A stretch of 64,000 nt of DNA from Stentor coeruleus (GCA_001970955.1 MPUH01000142.1:32274-96273), one strand, 5' to 3'; counted from the stretch's first letter, positions 31,301 through 41,510 are shown. The notes: generated from the sequence alone by a model not told the origin. Program-made: numbers and translations.

Positions 31301-34300
31301 AGCCTAATTTATAATTGCAAGCTATAGCTAAAATGAGTATTAAACATAAAATCCCTAAAATAATATAAGAAATTTTATGCAAAAATCTGTTACTGAATGA
31401 GAATCCTTTGAAAAATACCATCAGGGTGATAATAATAAAATAATATAAACCAAAAGACTCATAATCCTCAGTATGACCTTGAGCAGAGACTATATTTGAT
31501 TGAAAAAGTGTTAGAAACACAAAAATTAAAGTCCCGTGGATTATACTTTGGCCAACTGTTATGCTAAAGTCTCGAAAGTTTAGTGCAGGTCTTAAAAAAC
31601 CTAAAGAGTATTTATTTGGGAAATCTTCTAACTCGTTTTTTCTAAAATCTTTATCAAAAATACCAATTATCGCAATATACACAAAACTGACAAATAAATC
31701 ATAACAGACAATAATATCATAGTCAATAAAAGGGGTTGCTGAAAACCTTGATATTATCTGATACCAAAAAAGCCCTGAAAAAAGCAAAAAATTTTTGTAA
31801 AGGCATAATTTAATCACTTTTGTTAAACGTATATGGCTATAATACCCATTTTTCAATATAATTTCAGAAAGTTTTGAAAATGACTTTACACTGATATGAT
31901 GAAAAACGTTTAACATTAATTGATTGCTATGTTTTTCAGTATCTTCATCATTTGAAAAATCACTTTTTGCAGATAGGATTTTTGATTCACTATAATTATT
32001 AACATAAACCCCAATATCAGCTTCTAAACAAACCCCAGCATCTGAATTTTCTGAAGTTACAGCCATGATAGTTGGTTTAAAGGCAAAGTTGTTTCTAAGG
32101 AGTTTAATGATTTTTCGTTTATGTTCAGGGGTAAGGTTACTAAAAAATACAGATTTAGCCGTAAAGAGCAAAACACATAAATTTTTCCTATGTATTCGAC
32201 TAGTCAGCGCAAGATCAAGAGATTTCGCATTGACATAAAGGGCGAAATTTATACTTTTCGTCCTCAGTCTTCTAAAATTTTTAGTTTTTTTGCTTAACCC
32301 AAGACTTAGCAGCATAGGGTGGATACTTGATTTTTTTTTACTTAGTCTTCGTGCATTATTTCTTATAGTTTTAGTAGAATTTCTATCACTTGCTGGATGG
32401 TATTCAGAACCAGCATCGATTTCTGATATCAAATGTTCATAATTGTCACTTTTAGCTTCTTCAATAGAAAACCTTTTTTCAAGCGACCTACCCATAAAAA
32501 CTTCTTGTTTTACAGCTTTTTCCATTTCTTCTAAGACTTCTCTAGGGTTAGTGTAGTTAGATAGTCTTATTATTGGCACATCTTCACTAATTATCCCAGT
32601 CCTAATCCCTGTTAAAAGCGCACTTTCTTCAGTATCACAAGTTGTTATCCATATTTTCACCCCAGCTTCAGTCAGATTACTAACAGCCTCACATACCCCA
32701 GGATGCAAATTATGCTCAACACCAATTAACCCTAAATAACTTAACAAAGCTCCATATTTATCAAATATCACTTTAAGCCGGCCTTTATAATTTATTGTTG
32801 TAGTCTGAGCTTGTTTTAGTTCATATAAAAATTCTTTCAGTTCATCAGGCTGGATTATTCTAAACCCATAAGCTATTTTTCTAATGCCATATAAAATTCT
32901 ACTTGCCAAACACTCATCTATCATTTCCAATTCATTTTCTTCTTTGAAGTATTTAATAGAACTCTCTAATGGTCCTTTTGATAATATAACAACTTCATTA
33001 TCTGTGAGATTTTTTATAGCTATTTTCATAACATTTTTTTCTACATACTCAGCACATAATGTATGTAATTTTATGATTTTCTTGCCGATTTCAATATCGC
33101 AGTTCCTCTTGTCTCTTGCTAGCACTTTAATCCCTATTTCCTGACAGAATTCTCTTATAGCATTATCATCTTCACCTATAGCTTTATCAGAGTTCGGTAA
33201 AAACTGATTACACATTATCATTCCTATAGAAAAATACAGTTTTTTAGTATCTAAATTCTCATCTTGCATTTCTAATTTTAAGGTTTCAACACTGTTTATG
33301 TTGTGTTTTGTCATAGATTCACTGTCTGCATAATTCTCATCGCTTTCATTGCGATTAAGTGGGGTTCGTTCAGAGGGTTCTGAAAACTCTTTACCCATAT
33401 AAATAGTATTTTGAATAATGCATGTTTGTATTGTCAGCTCTGGTTCAGTTAAAATCCCTGATTTCTCTGTAAGTATATATTCTACTTGACCAAGACTTTC
33501 TAAAACTTTAAAATTGTTTATAGACAAGCAATTATTATCGCTTTTAAACTCATTTCTTAGAATAATATGGGTTTGAGTATATTTTATTAGCCGAATCACC
33601 ATATAAAAAGATAGTGACATTACAAAACCAAAAAGAATGACGTAATTCAAAAACAACTCCTCGCCTGTATCTTTAATATTGTCATTGTAATAATAAAACC
33701 CTATAAAAAAACACAATAATATAGCAGAAATCATAATAATAAAATTGACAATCATTCCGAAATTCATATTTTTATCAAATTTGGATTGCCGAGGTTTGTT
33801 TTTATTAAAAAGATTGTGCCAGATTTTCGCATCTTTACCTGTATAAACAGATAATATTAACACCCAATTACAGTCAATGATTTGCGTTCCAGTAAGGATA
33901 AAATTTTCTAATGTTAAGCGTGTGACATGAGGGTCTCCTTTGATTTTAATCTTCCCTCTGAGTTTTGTAAATGATTTGCATGGGGTATTAACTTTTACAT
34001 GCTCAATTTTTTTTATAAGTTCAACAATATTCATCCCATCATATACTACGAAATTTTGAGTCTCTTTTATTGGTTTTTTTTTAATGAGATTTGTCACACC
34101 TTGAACTCCTTTTATGCTTGTATATACTTCATTTATATCACTATCTACTGCAAGGATTATCCCATCGACAGGAATAATATCATTAGATTTAGCTAGTATC
34201 AAATCCCCTACTTTTAAATCTTGAGATTGTTTTAAGCAAAAGTCTGAATCATCAAAAGTCTGATACCATCGACTGTTTATCTCTTTATCGTGCTTGTATT

Positions 34301-34610
34301 GAATCCATGCGATTTTTATGTTTTGATTAAGACGGCTTAAGAGCATTATGCCTAATGGTAGAGCTACACTGATTTTCAAACTGATTTTATTGCAATAAGG
34401 ACTAAACTCAACAGCCATAAGAAAAATCAACCAAAAATAGGACAGTTTCTGAAATTCTTCAAGAAAAGTTTTTGGAATTATGTTCCAGAAAGTGTAAGTC
34501 TGAGTTACAACTTTATTTGATTTAAAGTTTAAGTCTGTATTGAAATCTATAACCCGATAGGCTGATTCCTTTTCAAGCTTTTTTCGGAACATTAAGTTAC
34601 GATTTGGCAT
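28326..34610 (-). CDS. Guanylyl cyclase with N-terminal P4-ATPase-like domain and two cyclase domains
   Basis: 2094 residues, uninterrupted. Residues 1-1040 have P4-ATPase topology, but the phosphorylation site reads T-E-K-S-G-I-L-T near residue 385 (Asp replaced by Glu), the T-G-D loop is T-C-D-T-E-E-S, and no GDGAND is present, so ATP-driven transport is unlikely. Two six-TM cassettes each precede a class III cyclase domain. Cyclase 1 (about 1400-1600) has the guanine-type Glu in K-I-E-T-V-G and the transition-state Asn/Arg (N-T-S-S-R-M), but Lys replaces the second metal Asp (V-G-K). Cyclase 2 (about 1900-2070) has both metal Asp residues (Y-A-D-I-V-G-F-T, I-G-D-C-Y) but lacks the Asn/Arg pair. 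Together they form one active site with C1/C2 order reversed, as described for Paramecium, Tetrahymena and Plasmodium guanylyl cyclases. Product: cGMP. Confidence 0.95.
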   Translation of the reverse strand: MPNRNLMFRKKLEKESAYRVIDFNTDLNFKSNKVVTQTYTFWNIIPKTFLEEFQKLSYFWLIFLMAVEFSPYCNKISLKISVALPLGIMLLSRLNQNIKIAWIQYKHDKEINSRWYQTFDDSDFCLKQSQDLKVGDLILAKSNDIIPVDGIILAVDSDINEVYTSIKGVQGVTNLIKKKPIKETQNFVVYDGMNIVELIKKIEHVKVNTPCKSFTKLRGKIKIKGDPHVTRLTLENFILTGTQIIDCNWVLILSVYTGKDAKIWHNLFNKNKPRQSKFDKNMNFGMIVNFIIMISAILLCFFIGFYYYNDNIKDTGEELFLNYVILFGFVMSLSFYMVIRLIKYTQTHIILRNEFKSDNNCLSINNFKVLESLGQVEYILTEKSGILTEPELTIQTCIIQNTIYMGKEFSEPSERTPLNRNESDENYADSESMTKHNINSVETLKLEMQDENLDTKKLYFSIGMIMCNQFLPNSDKAIGEDDNAIREFCQEIGIKVLARDKRNCDIEIGKKIIKLHTLCAEYVEKNVMKIAIKNLTDNEVVILSKGPLESSIKYFKEENELEMIDECLASRILYGIRKIAYGFRIIQPDELKEFLYELKQAQTTTINYKGRLKVIFDKYGALLSYLGLIGVEHNLHPGVCEAVSNLTEAGVKIWITTCDTEESALLTGIRTGIISEDVPIIRLSNYTNPREVLEEMEKAVKQEVFMGRSLEKRFSIEEAKSDNYEHLISEIDAGSEYHPASDRNSTKTIRNNARRLSKKKSSIHPMLLSLGLSKKTKNFRRLRTKSINFALYVNAKSLDLALTSRIHRKNLCVLLFTAKSVFFSNLTPEHKRKIIKLLRNNFAFKPTIMAVTSENSDAGVCLEADIGVYVNNYSESKILSAKSDFSNDEDTEKHSNQLMLNVFHHISVKSFSKLSEIILKNGYYSHIRLTKVIKLCLYKNFLLFSGLFWYQIISRFSATPFIDYDIIVCYDLFVSFVYIAIIGIFDKDFRKNELEDFPNKYSLGFLRPALNFRDFSITVGQSIIHGTLIFVFLTLFQSNIVSAQGHTEDYESFGLYYFIIITLMVFFKGFSFSNRFLHKISYIILGILCLILILAIACNYKLGYSFISSYSIIHRGAVWFIVCLAPLFSLISSYINTDYIFKDYFKSRIEQYSNKIQRVFTDSTDWKINPNDNSLEINKRRLNFKSLFKEREYLEDFFIKNLVFTRFVLFFIVIIALINLILVLSSVPAALEFSYYTVFPTVLLIIYPAISYIKNLNWIKYHYFMFAIIVIIIVIDAALDTSRSTILRYPILMVIFCISFSFNWFVSLIRTILLYIISIIFCSLEAQEKNSQNIYGIIFHWIIIMLAYSILILIITSYRGLSTRADFAFLQKVEIEVEKAANILGYLLPEFVKKRVKEGVRYIAEDKGTVSVVFCDMCDFDKIVNLYTPQELTYFLDDVFGRIDLLCENLGVSKIETVGKTYLACAGLKDSESVMDPMLIKVPHARRAVELGLAIMKEMEKIELKDGSTLMFKIGINSGPVTAGVVGYHKPQFSLVGDTVNTSSRMSSTLTDPNSIQISMATYNLLGDKIGLKFKDRTTEVKGKGIMETKIVEVSRQATEEFVDENSSLPRRPSANIGRNSSFSLSSPTRLSECTHTQNNPKDKRSSLLINLEVNNDSDLLKKANTQRLFKIVNFICKETQAEKNFRLEFLESNYEIRLYGLYVAITCNGLLIILESIQIALLLEYHSIVRLVTLIVEVIFMIILLLLYKKHNSKLKYCYTLSFVYTLNFPIFFIASFVDHSSIFIEIMYFMYRFLLMNFFSGLLFARTLYMNILNISIWIIEISLWNPYFSTFIYSISQIILILVTVYTYENRQRINTVLKSVANKELQKTEELLMHMMPPQALRNLQEENMITYRLSQVTLMYADIVGFTAWSSVRTSREVVGMLSELFTRFDKMCVEYNIYKVHTIGDCYVAMGYMDEHQRIPAKEAVNMLRFARSLIKVIEETNEKCNCELNMRIGMHTGEIIGGITGTQIVRYDIYGSDVLIANKMESNGEPGNVTVSEKTKNLIENYMPDSYKFNFLKEINIPVLGKSIKIYLVTFLSEVLEINRLDQ

Positions 34611-36628
34611 TTATATTATAATCTAATGAATTAATATTGTAAGTGTTATTTTTTGTTACTATGTGAAAGAGGATAATTTAAAAATTGCAATATTTGAATC
34701 TAAAATTTGTTGATGTAAATGCTTATTTAAAGATAATATAAGCTAGTATATCCTTTAAACTTATAAAATGCTTAATTATATATTATAAAAGCATTAATTT
34801 ATTTGAAACTTTTTTAAAGTTTATACTTTTTGCAAATAATTGTGACAGTCTACACATAAAGGGATTCAAAACATAATTTTAACTATATTTATGTTGCAAA
34901 AGACTTATAAATTGTAACTTTTCATGATTTAATAAGACTTTTAAAGTTTATTGAATAGTGTAAACAATTCGAGGAAATATAGTGTAAATCATTTGGGTAT
35001 AACTATACAGTACCAAAATATTAAAAACTAACTAAATGAATATCAATAAAATTATGCCTTTCAATCTCTGCTATAGTTGTCCTTTATGATAAATTTTTCA
35101 TAACATTCTAAGCAATTAGTTAAAATTTATGGATTTTAAATTCTGACATAGGAGGTTGGGAAGTTAAAATATTTGATTGAATATCAAAACATACTGAATA
35201 ATTTGTGCCGTATTCATTATTATAATTAATCATTCTACTTGCAAAATATATTTCTTCATATATATATATATTTTAATATTGAATATTTTTTAGCTTTTTT
35301 AGGTAATGCCAACCTTAATTTGTGATATTTAGATAACTACTTAAAGTAAATATTGCATTATTTAATTAATTATTTTATCTTATTAAAGTATAAGTGTTTA
35401 TTGAACACTATTAGATAATTTTTTTTAGAAATCTAAAGGATGAAAAACTAAGTTTCTAGATTTTTTCCATGCGAAACAACTTATTTTAGTTAGTATGGTA
35501 AAGGCTAAAAGTTTTCATATCGTAAATCACTTTATTCTACAATTCATCATCATTTCAATAACAACATCCCAACTTATAATCTATATTACCTCAGCCTTTT
35601 AATTAAATTCCTCAAATCATCAACCGGAAATTCACAAACAAAAGATAAAAAAATCAGTATCATCATTTATCTTCACATGCACCCTTATTCAAATCTCTTG
35701 TTTTCTCTTACAAATTACTATACACATATACCATTTCTATCATATATAACTAAATATTCATATTTATCCTTATTTAATATTTTTTTTTGTCAAAGATAAT
35801 TCTTGACCTAAAAACAAGATCCTTTCTCTTCTTTAATTCTGTTATAACAAAATCACATACCCTGGAACCTTTTTATATAATTCCAAACTTTTATTCTCGA
35901 CTAAGTCTTTTAAAGGGTCCATAAATTCATAAGCCTCAATTCCAAATTTTATACAAGCATCCCAACTTGTGTCAAAAAAAAACTAACTTTGTAAACCCTC
36001 CTACTTGGAATAATGGAGAAAAAATCGAAGATTTGAGTCGGGTTTTCACTTTCCTAAAAGACTTTTTAAAATTTTCAATAAATCATTGAAATCTTTAGAA
36101 CTTGATAAGAAAATAAGAAAATTCCCCTGGTTTTAGTTCTCTGAAACCAATTTTTGAGGTTTTACTTAAATTATAACAAATTAACTATGCACCTGCCAAA
36201 AAAAATCAGCAAAATGCAAACAAAGACAATCCCTTTTATTAAATCTGAGCTAGGGATTAAATTAATTAAAGCTTTAGAAATCATAGATCTAGATGAATCA
36301 TACCTATAATATTAGCATAAGACTTTTGAATATAAAGAAGGTTCTTACATAAGCTATTCCTACAGCTTGAATCTAGTAAAAAGTGATCAGGCTTAGGATT
36401 GATAGGAGCTAGTCAAATTAAAGATTAATTTGTTGTAAAGTTCGAAAGTTTTTGGTATGCGTTAACAATTTTTTCAAAATTTCGATGAAATGCGTATAAT
36501 AAACGAATAACTATTTTTTGTATTATGATTTTATATAGTGATATATATACTAATATCAAGATTATACATAACAGATAATTTAATAAAAGGGTATATCTGA
36601 TGTCATTATTTATGTGTATCCTAATAAA
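34611..36628. other. 2-kb gene-poor region
   Basis: AT-rich. The plus strand is C-poor to about 35500 (upstream of the cyclase gene), then C-rich to about 36000. Only one possible coding relic (35842-36132, minus strand) was seen. No tRNA, transposon end or repeat was recognised. Confidence 0.5.
35842..36132 (-). pseudogene. Possible decayed coding remnant
   Basis: One minus-strand frame gives a protein-like translation with three interior stops (TGA, TAG, TAG) before a terminal TAA at 35842. The last 46 codons are open and rich in Asp, Glu, Leu and Lys, including W-D-A-C-I-K-F-G-I-E-A-Y-E-F-M-D. No family is recognised. The density of stops is below random expectation for this composition, but only modestly. 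Confidence 0.2.
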
Positions 36629-37039
36629 CTATATTGTTTGTGTCTTTTTTGCAAATTTCCCATTATGCCTCGGCTTCATCTTGGAAGCAAGGCTCCTTCC
36701 TTTGAACTCCCTTGATATTGTGACTCTTGATCGATATTTTTTAAGTTTAAGCTTGTATTTTTTAATCTTCATCATTCGTGTATTTGCCGAATAGGCTCCA
36801 ACTTTCACTGTGTCATCAACTATTTCTTCTACCACCTTTTTTTCCTGAGGTAATTGCAATGAATCCACTAGTTCTTCAATAAAATTTTCAAGCTGGAAAT
36901 TTTTTTGCTTCTGGAAAATTATTTCCTTTGTGAGGTTTAGCCTTTTTTCCCTTTCTCTCATGATCAGCTGTGTTACATTTTGCACATCTAGCACTTCTTC
37001 TGGTGCTACAACTTCGGGCATACCCATTACTTGTATCAT
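36629..37039 (-). CDS. Small protein with a CCT-motif-like C-terminus
   Basis: ATG at 37039 is preferred; the frame can be extended four codons to a GTG at 37051. 136 residues. The N-terminal half is a helical, Glu/Gln/Leu-rich coiled-coil-like region. The C-terminal about 45 residues are very basic, with K-K-Y-K-L-K-L-K-K-Y, then S-R-E-F-K-G-R-S-L-A and K-P-R-H-N-G-K-F-A-K-K. The end matches the CCT motif signature (R-x-R-x-x-G-R-F-x-K) known from plant CONSTANS/TOC1 proteins, a nuclear targeting and NF-Y/DNA-contact module. Assignment is by eye. It stands alone in a gene-poor region. Confidence 0.6.
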   Translation of the reverse strand: MIQVMGMPEVVAPEEVLDVQNVTQLIMREREKRLNLTKEIIFQKQKNFQLENFIEELVDSLQLPQEKKVVEEIVDDTVKVGAYSANTRMMKIKKYKLKLKKYRSRVTISREFKGRSLASKMKPRHNGKFAKKTQTI

Positions 37040-37051
37040 ATTACGCGTCAC

Positions 37052-38335
37052 TAAATTAAATGGTTTAAATATGTCATTTAAGACCTAAAAATGCCTTCTT
37101 TTAGTATAATCCTGTTCAAAAATCTTGTAAAATATACCAAAATACATTAAATGAATAGTTTCAATCATGTAGGTAAATAGAAAATAGAGTGTTTAGCAGT
37201 TTTTAAGTTTTTCGATCAAAATTAATTCTTGCAAAAATTTCAAGTTTTCGCATAGCTGAGCAGTCAAATTAAAAGGTATATGCTTTTTGATGATAGGTAA
37301 ACTCGCACATGGGTTTTATTTATTGATTTATGTCTCTTAACTTTCTTGGGATATTTAACCACATATTTGTAATATCCATATAAACTACCTGAAAATGCCT
37401 TTGATCACTATGCAAAATGTATTTTTTATATTTATTATAAGATATAGAATATTTAATGAATGGTTTTTAGGGGTTTTTTATGTTGTTTTATTGAAGAGGA
37501 CTCAGGGCTTTCAGAAACTCCCAGTTCGACTATTGCAGAAATCGAATTTTCTAGAGATTATACTTTATTGGAAGGTTTTAGTGAGGATAATTATGATGAT
37601 TGAAGAATACGAGATTGTTTAGGACTTGAGAGTGAATGATAGAATTGAGTGTTGAATAAATTTACTAACCCATTATTATATGTTAAGCATATTAGAAATA
37701 TGATTATTTTTATTTTTTGAGACAATTTTGGCATTACAAACAGATTTATCAATGCATTTTTGGATTTAAAAGTTGATTATTAACTCAAACTAAGCTTCTT
37801 TTAGTTTGAATGCTATCTTGTAAAAATTATGGTATGCTATAAATTAAATAATTATTTTTTACATTATGAGACGCTAGTAAATAATCACTCTCCAATCCTA
37901 AATATCAAAATTAAACAACTTTATCTATTATTTCACTTCTAATTTAGGTTAAACACAACTTTCTTTTACAATTCCAAACTACCACAATCTTTATAATTAT
38001 TATTCTTCTCACATCACTCAGTCTATATAAAAATAAACAATACTTATCCATATAGATTTTCTCTTTTTTTGTACATTAACACTTTATAAAGTTCATATTT
38101 TTATATTATCATAGAAAGCATATGCATATTTATAATAAAAATATTTGTTTCTATTTGCTTACATAACTTTTATTTCTTACATACAAAATTCCTAAAACCT
38201 ATCAAATATTTTTAAGGTTTTTACATGCAGAAAACTAAGCTTTTTATAAACAAAGAAATAACTATTACTGCTAAAAAGATTATGTTTTTGTATAAAAATT
38301 ATTATTTGCTAATCCTTTGTAATATTATATAAAAA
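37052..38335. other. Intergenic, no confident gene
   Basis: AT-rich. A 75-codon frame at 37395-37622 has Ile/Phe/Leu-rich composition expected from noncoding DNA, so it is not called. The right part (37890-38335) is C/A-rich, as upstream of a plus-strand gene. Confidence 0.5.
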
Positions 38336-38686
38336 ATGCAGTGCTTAAAAAAATTCAAGCCAAGAAAAAATAATTCTGTTAGCTACTCAATTATTTTATC
38401 CCCAGCAGTCGACGTGGAAACAAGAGAAAATCATCACAATGCCAATTTTTTCCATGACTCAAACACTCTTAGTCCACACCATCTTACAAATAATTACATC
38501 AGAAATCAAGAAATTTCTCAGACAGCTAAAATTATAAGTGATAGACGTAACACAATACCAGATTTAATCGAAATCAGATCAATAAGTTTAGAATCAGGTA
38601 CTAAAAACCCAAAAAAGCTCACTAGCAAAAACAAAAAAAAACTAAAAAACACATATCATCGTTCAAGATATTGTCAAATATTTTAA
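38336..38686 (+). CDS. Small basic hypothetical protein
   Basis: 116 residues, ATG at 38336, TAA at 38684. It is Asn/His/Ser/Lys-rich and probably disordered, ending with a Lys-rich stretch and Y-H-R-S-R-Y-C-Q-I-F. The last 60 nt recur twice more downstream behind N bases, so the 3' end of the gene coincides with a contig end. The terminal TAA is present in copies 1 and 3; copy 2 has TAG, so the stop is well supported. No family was recognised. Confidence 0.5.
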   Translation: MQCLKKFKPRKNNSVSYSIILSPAVDVETRENHHNANFFHDSNTLSPHHLTNNYIRNQEISQTAKIISDRRNTIPDLIEIRSISLESGTKNPKKLTSKNKKKLKNTYHRSRYCQIF

Positions 38687-38850
38687 TACAANCTAGCAAA
38701 AACAAAAAAAAACTAAAAAACACATATCATCGTTCAAGATATTGTCAAATATTTTAGACTTAAATATTATTTTCAATTNACTAGCAAAAACAAAAAAAAA
38801 CTAAAAAACACATATCATCGTTCAAGATATTGTCAAATATTTTAATACAA
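38621..38850. repeat. Three copies of an about 64-71-nt segment with N at 38692 and 38779
   Basis: Copies at 38621-38691, 38693-38756 and 38780-38850. Copies 1 and 3 share a longer 3' end than copy 2. It is consistent with two successive unmerged contig joins. Confidence 0.85.
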
Positions 38851-38887
38851 AATTTAAACTTTATCCATTAAAAACCTATAATAACTA

Positions 38888-40795
38888 TTAAATCTCTGTT
38901 AAAAGCTCATATGCGGCCTGGTTTTTGCCATTAGTCATGAGCTCAACTGCATTAATAATTTTCATAATATCACTTTCATACATCTTCTGTAATTTATCAA
39001 TCTCTTTAGCCTGAACTTTTATCTTATTAAGCAACTTATCTTTCTCTTCAGGTGTACACCCAGTAGGCTCAGGTTCCTTAATTTTTTCAAGTAAAATATT
39101 AAACTCATCTTCTTCTTCAGGACTTAGGGTCTCATTAAAAACCTCTTCTTCAAACCTTTCATCTTGGAAAGCTTCATTATCATCAGTTGTATTATAAGTT
39201 TTATCAAATTCCTTTATAAAATACAAATGCCTTTTATAAGACAATAAGGCAAATGAATAATAATTAAACTCGCATTTTTTAATCCAAGTCTTGAAATCAA
39301 TAATCGGAAAATAAAACACACTAGTCTCACCTTCAGCTGTAAAGTCAAAATCATAAGGAACTTTAAAAAGACTATATTCGCCAAAATAACTTCCACTTAA
39401 TAATTTAGTCACATATCCAACTTCTTTTCTCCCAACCATAACACTTCCTGTATTTATAAAATAAATCTCAATCGACTTATTCCCTTTAGAAATAATAGTT
39501 TCAAAAGATTTAATCCATTTATGTTTCATCAAACTAGCCAAAGAATACACCAAATGTTTATTCATATTTTCAAAAAATATTGAGAATTTCTTAATCACAT
39601 CATTAAACAAAAATTCTTTAAGTTCTTCACGTAACGCATAAGGAAGTTTGAGCATAAAGTCACTTGAGCATATATAAGAGTTATCTTTTGACCAACAACC
39701 ATGAAAATAATCTCTGACCCTCATCGTCAATTGTTGAGGCATTGTTTTATCATGTCTAAACCCATCAAGCATAAGTAGCCATCTTTCTAATTCACGTTCA
39801 CGTTCATTAGCTGTTTCATCTGTAAGCTGGAAATTTGATAAATAATTACTTACATTGCCCATAAGATAAGCAAAAAACATAATTCCAACAAATTCGATAC
39901 ACATTGCATATATATACTCACCATTATTTTTAGGGGTTATATCTCCATATCCAACACTTGAGAAAGTTACGGCGGTCCAATATAATGATCGAATATAAAG
40001 ATCAGTTATTGGATACTCAGCACCTAATAACCAGGTGTTATCAGGTGTATCAAAATTAAGTGTTGCTATATAATACCAAATACAAGCAATACAATGACAG
40101 GTTATTAAAACAGCTTGAACAAAATATAAAAGTTTGAAGAAAAGATCTTTTGTGTATTGGTCTTTAAGTAAAGTGTCATTTATGATGTTTTTGGTTAAAG
40201 TAGAATTTTCAATCCATCTTAAAAAAAGATTTACACGAAGGACTCTAGATATTTTTAACCAATATAAGTTTGAGTTGAGAATGTAAAATGGGGGAATCGC
40301 AATTGTGTCTAAGATGAAACGATTAAGTAAATATTTTTTGGCAATAAGTTTTAAGTCGTATATTAGCACAGAATTTTCGTAATAAGCACAGAAAAAATTG
40401 AACAAAATATCTATGAGAAGGGCAACTTCAAAAATTGTTTCGTGGGGAATTAGTTCTTCGTTTGTGCTGTGGGAATAAAATCCTATACGGAATGGAATGA
40501 CAAAAGCGAAGTAAAGGTAGAGAAAAGAGACTAAAAGATCGAATAAAGACTTGATTTTACTTTCTGGGAGAATTATGTACCATGGAAGGTGAAGTTCGTC
40601 ATTTTCACTGAATTTTGAAAAAAAGTTTGAGTTGAAACGAGAGACATTTCTTTCTTCTGCAGCTAAATGTGCGACGTCTATTATGAATTCAAGATTTTTC
40701 AAATTTCTTATTCTTTCCCAACGTACTTTAGCTATTGATACTCTTGAAAATTTTTCTATGCCAATTTTCTTGCCAAAAGTCTTCTGTCGATTCAT
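38888..40795 (-). CDS. Voltage-gated-like K+ channel with cyclic-nucleotide-binding domain (EAG/CNG family)
   Basis: 635 residues. S1-S6 lie at about 75-330, with the pore filter S-V-G-Y-G-D near residue 280, which gives K+ selectivity. S4 (K-I-S-R-V-L-R-V-N) has few basic residues, so voltage sensing may be weak. A C-linker leads to a CNBD at about 400-520 with G-S-Y-F-G-E, but R-A-A of the phosphate cassette is missing (D-F-D-F-T-A), so cyclic-nucleotide binding is uncertain. The C-terminal about 90 residues are acidic, with a coiled-coil-like end that could aid tetramer assembly. Ciliates carry very large families of such channels controlling membrane potential and ciliary beat. Confidence 0.93.
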   Translation of the reverse strand: MNRQKTFGKKIGIEKFSRVSIAKVRWERIRNLKNLEFIIDVAHLAAEERNVSRFNSNFFSKFSENDELHLPWYIILPESKIKSLFDLLVSFLYLYFAFVIPFRIGFYSHSTNEELIPHETIFEVALLIDILFNFFCAYYENSVLIYDLKLIAKKYLLNRFILDTIAIPPFYILNSNLYWLKISRVLRVNLFLRWIENSTLTKNIINDTLLKDQYTKDLFFKLLYFVQAVLITCHCIACIWYYIATLNFDTPDNTWLLGAEYPITDLYIRSLYWTAVTFSSVGYGDITPKNNGEYIYAMCIEFVGIMFFAYLMGNVSNYLSNFQLTDETANERERELERWLLMLDGFRHDKTMPQQLTMRVRDYFHGCWSKDNSYICSSDFMLKLPYALREELKEFLFNDVIKKFSIFFENMNKHLVYSLASLMKHKWIKSFETIISKGNKSIEIYFINTGSVMVGRKEVGYVTKLLSGSYFGEYSLFKVPYDFDFTAEGETSVFYFPIIDFKTWIKKCEFNYYSFALLSYKRHLYFIKEFDKTYNTTDDNEAFQDERFEEEVFNETLSPEEEDEFNILLEKIKEPEPTGCTPEEKDKLLNKIKVQAKEIDKLQKMYESDIMKIINAVELMTNGKNQAAYELLTEI

Positions 40796-41510
40796 TAGAT
40801 TATAAACTATTTTTAAATTTAATACTTAAATATAGGTTGATAATAATGCTTTTTGATAAAAATAGTTTACTGATGATTTGTTATAATATATACCGATTAT
40901 TTATCCAGTAATGCGTTTTTTGTATTAGGAATTAGAAATTTTTCATAAATTTTAGTTATAAAGCAAATGATGTGAATATGGAATTATTTTTGTGGTTTAA
41001 AATATGCTAAATATGAATAGCTTAAGTTGAAAAGTAGGTAAAAATTGGGCTGAATCATAATTTTAATATTAGTTATAATATTTATGAAAGGATTTTTTTG
41101 GAAAAGTATGCATACTATATATTCTACTCTTACAAAAATCATTATTGCAAACAAAAACATAAAAACTGTAATGATCCTTCAAAATAATTCAAAACTCATA
41201 AAAAATGTAATGACTAATTATCAATCTATACATTTAATTTTGGCATAGCAAATAAAACTATATGAATTTAAAAAAAAGTCTCATCTTAAAACCCACACTA
41301 CAACACCACATCTTTCCAATCCTATAACCCAAACAAGTCTATCAAATTTACTTAAAAATCACAATCAAATTAGCTCAAAAATAAAATATCCCAAAAATCA
41401 AACCAAAAATTCCCTTAAAAACCCCAAAAAATATCTATTCCTTATCATCGACCAAAAATCTCAAACAAAAAAAGTCAAATCATAATAAATCAAAAATATT
41501 ACATTCTAAA
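40796..41510. other. Divergent intergenic region with extreme strand asymmetry
   Basis: The left half is G/T-rich (upstream of the minus-strand channel gene). The right half is nearly G-free: 41281-41460 holds 3 G against 50 C. It lies directly upstream of the plus-strand helicase gene. No ORF was seen. Confidence 0.65.

Noticed and set aside
36160-36500. A plus-strand frame that looks protein-like if TAA/TAG are read as Gln and TGA as Trp
   Set aside because: It has about 11 stops in 110 codons, the random rate for this composition; both strands can be made to look coding this way.
37395-37622. 75-codon plus ORF
   Set aside because: Length and Ile/Phe/Leu composition are within chance for AT-rich intergenic DNA.
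38621-38850. Triplicated segment considered as a repeat array or CRISPR-like structure
   Set aside because: Copies are joined by N bases and share the end of a gene; spacing is not regular, and the host is a eukaryote.
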